Assembly (NCBI GenBank): GCA_003649565.1
Contig: QMSF01000027.1
Coordinates: forward strand, 1 to 8,276
Source: Thermoprotei archaeon
GTDB taxonomy: Archaea > Thermoproteota > Methanomethylicia > Nezhaarchaeales > WYZ-LMO8
DNA: 8,276 nt
Reading direction: 5' to 3'
This document shows, in pieces, positions 5,385-8,276 of the stretch. Each line of letters starts with the position of its first letter. The stretch's first letter is position 1. The notes under the pieces are model-generated. The model ran no database searches. It was not told where the DNA came from and worked only from the letters and a program-made list of their open reading frames with translations. The translations under genes were made by a program, and so were the position numbers.

Positions 5385-5690
5385 CTATAATGCTTTCTCT
5401 AAGACTATTATTTTGCCGTTGCTTCCAACATTAAGCTCTATCGATCCTTTAAACTCCCTCGTAAAGGCATTTTCAACTCTTATTTTAGAGCCCACGTCAA
5501 CTAAATCTATCTGCTTTCTCCATAGGTTTAGCTTTATTTGCCCAGTGCCATCATCTATTATTGCGTATGCTAATAATGCAGGGCCATAACGCGTTTGAAC
5601 GGTCTTTGGCTTGCTTTTCTCTACGACTATTCCCTCAACTATTAAATCCCTCATTCCGCTCTCTATCTCGGATATCGAGATCTTTCTCAA
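5385..5690 (-). CDS. OB-fold nucleic-acid-binding protein (archaeal RPA/SSB-like)
   Basis: A 101-residue single OB-fold of the RPA/SSB-like type found in archaea, expected to bind single-stranded DNA or RNA. Strand 1 is the LIVEGIVVEKSKPKTVQTR stretch (from residue 16). The characteristic IIDDGTGQIKLNLW motif ends at Trp57, a likely base-stacking residue. QIDLVDVGSKIRVENAF (60-76) and SIELNVGSNGKI (83-94) complete the barrel. There is no acidic C-terminal tail like that of bacterial SSB, so partner recruitment must differ or the protein may be an accessory OB factor. The TTG start is forced: TAA precedes it directly, and GGAGG (5703-5699) is 8 bases upstream. An ATG-TAA pair sits between that site and the TTG. 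A strong TATA box supports single-gene transcription, divergent from the ROK kinase gene. Confidence 0.88.
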   Translation of the reverse strand: MRKISISEIESGMRDLIVEGIVVEKSKPKTVQTRYGPALLAYAIIDDGTGQIKLNLWRKQIDLVDVGSKIRVENAFTREFKGSIELNVGSNGKIIVLEKAL

Positions 5691-5727
5691 TTACATGTCC
5701 TCCTTGAGAGGGTGATAGTACGAGGAG

Positions 5728-5736
5728 TTATAAAAA
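5728..5736 (-). promoter_or_regulatory. TATA box for the OB-fold gene
   Basis: TTTTTATAA on the minus strand is the best TATA box in the window. Start of transcription about 25 bases on (near 5707) leaves a leader of about 17 bases that begins just before the AAGGAGG ribosome site. Confidence 0.6.
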
Positions 5737-5841
5737 GGATTAGGTGTCTCATATCCCCCCATCTTCTTCTAATAGAAGGGTTTGAGAAGCCGAAAATTTC
5801 TCCTAGTAATAGGCATTGTAAGGAGTTCATTGGTGTGTGTT

Positions 5842-6837
5842 ATGGCTGGAAAGCTCATCTTGGGAATTGATATAGGTGCTACTAAGATTAGGATAGGCTT
5901 AGGTGATGTAGAAGGCAATATATATGTCAAGCGAGTACATAAAACGGCTGATGCTGCGACGGACATTGTGGGCTTCATAATCAATGATATTAAGAGCAAT
6001 TTTTCAAGAGAATTAAAGGAAATTTTAGGTATTGGCATTGCATCTATTGGACCTCTGGACTTGAGAAAAGGAGTTATTCTTTCTCCTCCTAATGCACCTT
6101 TTAAGAACGTCAAGATCGTTGACTATTTGAAGGAAGAGTTTAACGTTGATGTTTTCTTGATTAATGATGCTGTAGCCGCTGTTTGGGCTGAGAAGCTTTA
6201 TGGTGCTGGTCGAAACTTCAGGAATCTAGTCTATGTGACTTTGAGTACTGGCATAGGCGTGGGAGCTATAGTTGATGGAAATCTCTTGATAGGCAAGGAT
6301 GGAAATGCACATGAAGCTGGGCATATAGTAATCGACAGCTCTGGAATGATGAGGTGTAGATGTGGAGGTTATGGACATTGGGAGGCTTATTGCTCAGGCA
6401 TAAACATACCCTTCTTCATTAAGAGAGTTATAGATGAGAAATATAAAGAGGAAGTTAAGAGGAGCTCGTTATACGATGACTATAGTAAAGGCCTTATAAC
6501 GCCTGAAAGGTTATATGAGCTTGCAAGACAAGGTGACGAACTGGCTCTTAAATTGACTGAAGATGAACTAGGAAGACTAAATGCTGCTGGAATTGCTTCA
6601 GTAATAAATTGTTATGATCCTGAAATTGTCCTTCTAGGAGGATCCATAGCTTTAAACAACAAGGATTTGGTTCTCAAACCGATAGCCAAGCACATAGACA
6701 AGTACATAACCAATAGAAGGCCTATAATCGAATTGACAAGTCTTGGCGAGGATGTTGTCTTGAAAGGTGCTTTAGCCGTGATAGCAAATACTCCACGTAC
6801 ATTAATAGAATACCTACAAGCCATCTTAAGTTCATAG
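5842..6837 (+). CDS. ROK-family sugar kinase (ATP-dependent glucokinase/hexokinase type)
   Basis: A 331-residue cytosolic kinase that would phosphorylate glucose or another hexose with ATP, feeding sugar breakdown. Numbering from the ATG: phosphate loop LGIDIGATK at 7-15, catalytic base Asp109 in LINDAVAA, second ATP motif VTLSTGIGVGAIVDG at 132-146, sugar and zinc motif HEAGH at 157-161, then the ROK zinc loop CRCGGYGHWEAYCSG at 172-186, and the adenosine motif EIVLLGGSIA at 261-270. The usual third zinc Cys (CxCGxxGC) is His179 here, so zinc would be bound by His161, Cys172, Cys174 and perhaps His179. I chose the ATG at 5842 (GGTG 6 bases upstream) because it puts the phosphate loop close to the N terminus as usual. 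GTG 5833 or TTG 5830, behind AGGAG (5821-5825), are alternatives, and the frame opens back to TTG 5782. Specificity (glucose, fructose, N-acetylmannosamine) cannot be read by eye. Confidence 0.9.
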   Translation: MAGKLILGIDIGATKIRIGLGDVEGNIYVKRVHKTADAATDIVGFIINDIKSNFSRELKEILGIGIASIGPLDLRKGVILSPPNAPFKNVKIVDYLKEEFNVDVFLINDAVAAVWAEKLYGAGRNFRNLVYVTLSTGIGVGAIVDGNLLIGKDGNAHEAGHIVIDSSGMMRCRCGGYGHWEAYCSGINIPFFIKRVIDEKYKEEVKRSSLYDDYSKGLITPERLYELARQGDELALKLTEDELGRLNAAGIASVINCYDPEIVLLGGSIALNNKDLVLKPIAKHIDKYITNRRPIIELTSLGEDVVLKGALAVIANTPRTLIEYLQAILSS

Positions 6838-6870
6838 AGCAGATTTGTGATAGCTCATACAGCTCCACTT

Positions 6871-6881
6871 GAAAGTTTATA
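6871..6881 (+). promoter_or_regulatory. Candidate BRE/TATA promoter for the TIP49-like gene
   Basis: GAAAG followed by TTTATA resembles an archaeal BRE plus TATA element. Its expected start point, about 26 bases on, falls close to 6904, leaving a leader of about 60 bases before the Shine-Dalgarno-led ATG at 6967. An in-frame ATG also lies at 6904, which would permit a leaderless, longer product. Confidence 0.45.
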
Positions 6882-6966
6882 GGCTCGACATTTAGTTATC
6901 CTAATGCTAATCATCAAGAATTCAGAGTTAAGAACCTGGTTTTTAGGGGGCGAGGAGGGTAGAGCT

Positions 6967-8276
6967 ATGAGTCGCCCTGTGATCAAAGAGGTTGAGGAAA
7001 AAGCTGCTCCTGAGCGTGGATTGGGTCTTCATAGCCATATAACGGGTCTTGGATTAGATGAGAGGCTTAAGGCCATACATATAGCTGATGGACTTGTAGG
7101 ACAGGAAGAAGCTCGTGAAGCTGCTGGTATAATGGTTGAGCTCGTCAAGAGGGGTAAGAGGCCCGGACATGGCTTACTCCTCGTGGGACCTCCAGGAACT
7201 GGTAAAACGGCTATAGCCGTTGGTATGGCTAGAGAGCTAGGCAGAGATGTACCATTCGTATCGATTTCGGGCAGCGAGATTTATGGAGCGACAGTAAAGA
7301 AAACCGAGCTATTGACACAGGCGATACGCAGAGCCATAGGCTTAAGGCTTTTTGAAGAAAGAGAGGTCTATGAGGGTGAAGTAGTAAACATTGAGATTGA
7401 AAGGGCACAACATCCCTATAACCCCTATGCTCAAGTAGCATTAGGAGCATTTCTAACTTTAAAGACAAAGCAAGAGGAGAAGAGCTTAGAAGTAGGCGAT
7501 AGAGTTGCAGCTCAGCTAATGAAGCTCAATGTAAGGCCTGGAGATATAATAGAAATAGATGCTGAGACAGGACGTGTTACAAAGCTTGGCAGAAGCAAGT
7601 ATGTTGAGAGCAAATGGAAGAGCGAATACAGAATTGGAAGACTCATCGACATACCAAGTGGTCCTGTAAGAAAGATAAAGAAGACAACTCACACCGTCAC
7701 GCTTCACGACATCGACATGGCCAATATAAGGGCTGGAAGGCTCATGCTATTTAGAGAAGAGGAGATAACCAATGAGATTAGGGCTAAAGTTGATGAGCAG
7801 ATCGACGAGCTGGTCAAGAATAAGAAGGCTGAGCTAGTGCCTGGAGTGCTATTCATAGATGAGGCGCATATGCTCGATATAGAGGCATTCAGCTTCTTGA
7901 ATAGAGCTTTAGAACAAGAGTTTGCCCCGCTAGTGGTATTAGCGACGAATAGAGCTGTAACGAAGATTAGGGGTACGGACTTCAAGTCCCCACATGGAAT
8001 ACCAATAGACATGCTCGACAGGTTGCTGATAGCGAAGACCAAGATACCGCCGCCAGAAGACATAAGGAAGATACTTGAAATTAAGGCTACGGCCGATGGC
8101 ATAGAGCTCTCACCTGAAGCACTTAACATGCTCACGGATATTGGTGTAAAAAGGACCTTGCGCTATGCAGCTCAACTATTACAGCCAGCTAGGGTCATAG
8201 CTGAAATATCAGGAAGCAGCATAGTAAAGCCCGAACACGTGGAGAGAGTCATGGGCGTCTACCTAGACTTCAGAGA
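6967..8276 (+). CDS. TIP49/RuvB-like AAA+ ATPase (RuvBL1/2 homologue), 3' partial
   Basis: 436 residues are visible, and the frame is still open at the window edge. RuvBL proteins are about 450 residues, so only the tail is missing. They form hexameric AAA+ rings; the eukaryotic ones act in chromatin remodelling, snoRNP assembly and other complexes, while the archaeal role is not settled. Motifs: HSHITGLGLDE at 22-32, Walker A GPPGTGKT at 74-81, SGSEIYG at 101-107, the RuvBL-specific OB insertion (domain II) at about 131-290, Walker B LFIDEAHML at 295-303, sensor 1 LATNR at 325-329, SPHGIPIDMLDRLL at 341-354 with the presumed arginine finger R352, and sensor 2 TLRYAAQLL at 397-405. All catalytic motifs are intact. 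The ATG at 6967 has GGAGGGT 6 bases upstream, and the protein from there has the family's normal N terminus. A second in-frame ATG at 6904 would add 21 residues unlike the family. Confidence 0.96.
   Translation, partial: MSRPVIKEVEEKAAPERGLGLHSHITGLGLDERLKAIHIADGLVGQEEAREAAGIMVELVKRGKRPGHGLLLVGPPGTGKTAIAVGMARELGRDVPFVSISGSEIYGATVKKTELLTQAIRRAIGLRLFEEREVYEGEVVNIEIERAQHPYNPYAQVALGAFLTLKTKQEEKSLEVGDRVAAQLMKLNVRPGDIIEIDAETGRVTKLGRSKYVESKWKSEYRIGRLIDIPSGPVRKIKKTTHTVTLHDIDMANIRAGRLMLFREEEITNEIRAKVDEQIDELVKNKKAELVPGVLFIDEAHMLDIEAFSFLNRALEQEFAPLVVLATNRAVTKIRGTDFKSPHGIPIDMLDRLLIAKTKIPPPEDIRKILEIKATADGIELSPEALNMLTDIGVKRTLRYAAQLLQPARVIAEISGSSIVKPEHVERVMGVYLDFR

Noticed and set aside
5758..5778. Short CTTCT-AAT-AGAAG hairpin before the ROK gene
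   Set aside because: A 5-bp stem with a 3-base loop and no T-run is expected by chance; no terminator or riboswitch can be claimed.
6905..6938. Minus-strand CTGA followed by TGATGA upstream of the TIP49-like gene
   Set aside because: Only half of a C/D RNA: there is no upstream box C, no CTGA at 8-16 bases after the TGATGA, and the base before it is T rather than a purine.
7704..8135. 143-codon minus-strand open frame, rich in Ser and Met
   Set aside because: It lies wholly within the TIP49-like gene, whose AAA+ motifs are unmistakable; the frame is a shadow.

Overview
The window looks like chromosomal DNA from a thermophilic archaeon, probably of the TACK/Thermoproteota side. The evidence is a TIP49/RuvB-like AAA+ ATPase, a short archaeal OB-fold (RPA/SSB-like) protein, a PAPS-reductase-fold PP-loop protein of archaeal type, frequent TTG and GTG starts with GGAGG or GGTG ribosome binding sites, TATA-like boxes about 35-45 bases before starts, and one well-formed plus one probable C/D-box small RNA. 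The exact lineage cannot be fixed by eye. No rRNA, tRNA, CRISPR array, insertion sequence or phage gene was seen, and no stretch longer than 300 bases lacks a gene.

Layout. 2-826 (+): fumarylacetoacetate-hydrolase-family enzyme, cut by the left edge. It converges on a minus-strand operon at 3283-859, with a 7-bp inverted repeat filling the 32-base gap. That operon reads AIR-synthase/HypE-like protein, then a possible 27-codon ORF overlapping both neighbours, then a PP-loop PAPS-reductase-family protein. At 3284-3476 is a divergent intergenic region holding a canonical C/D-box sRNA on the minus strand (3391-3342) and TATA-like boxes for both flanking genes. 3477-4388 (+): ADP-ribosylglycohydrolase. 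4506-4850 (+): unrecognised 114-residue protein with a perfect Shine-Dalgarno. 4960-5253 (+): Cys-rich DUF3795-type protein. 5277-5336 (-): second, weaker C/D-box sRNA candidate, in the gap before the minus-strand OB-fold gene (5690-5385). 5842-6837 (+): ROK-family sugar kinase. 6967-8276 (+): TIP49/RuvBL-like ATPase, running off the right edge a little short of full length.

Functionally this is mostly a row of separately promoted housekeeping genes: nucleic-acid maintenance (OB-fold protein, TIP49), RNA modification (C/D sRNAs guiding 2'-O-methylation), sugar entry into metabolism (ROK kinase), ADP-ribose turnover (ARH-type hydrolase) and organic-acid metabolism (FAH family). The only clear multi-gene unit is the AIR-synthase-like plus PP-loop pair. 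Both are ATP-using activation enzymes, and both lack diagnostic residues of their best-known relatives, so they may share an uncharacterised pathway. The strongest finds outside the protein-coding genes are the C/D-box sRNA at 3342-3391 and, less surely, the one at 5277-5336.
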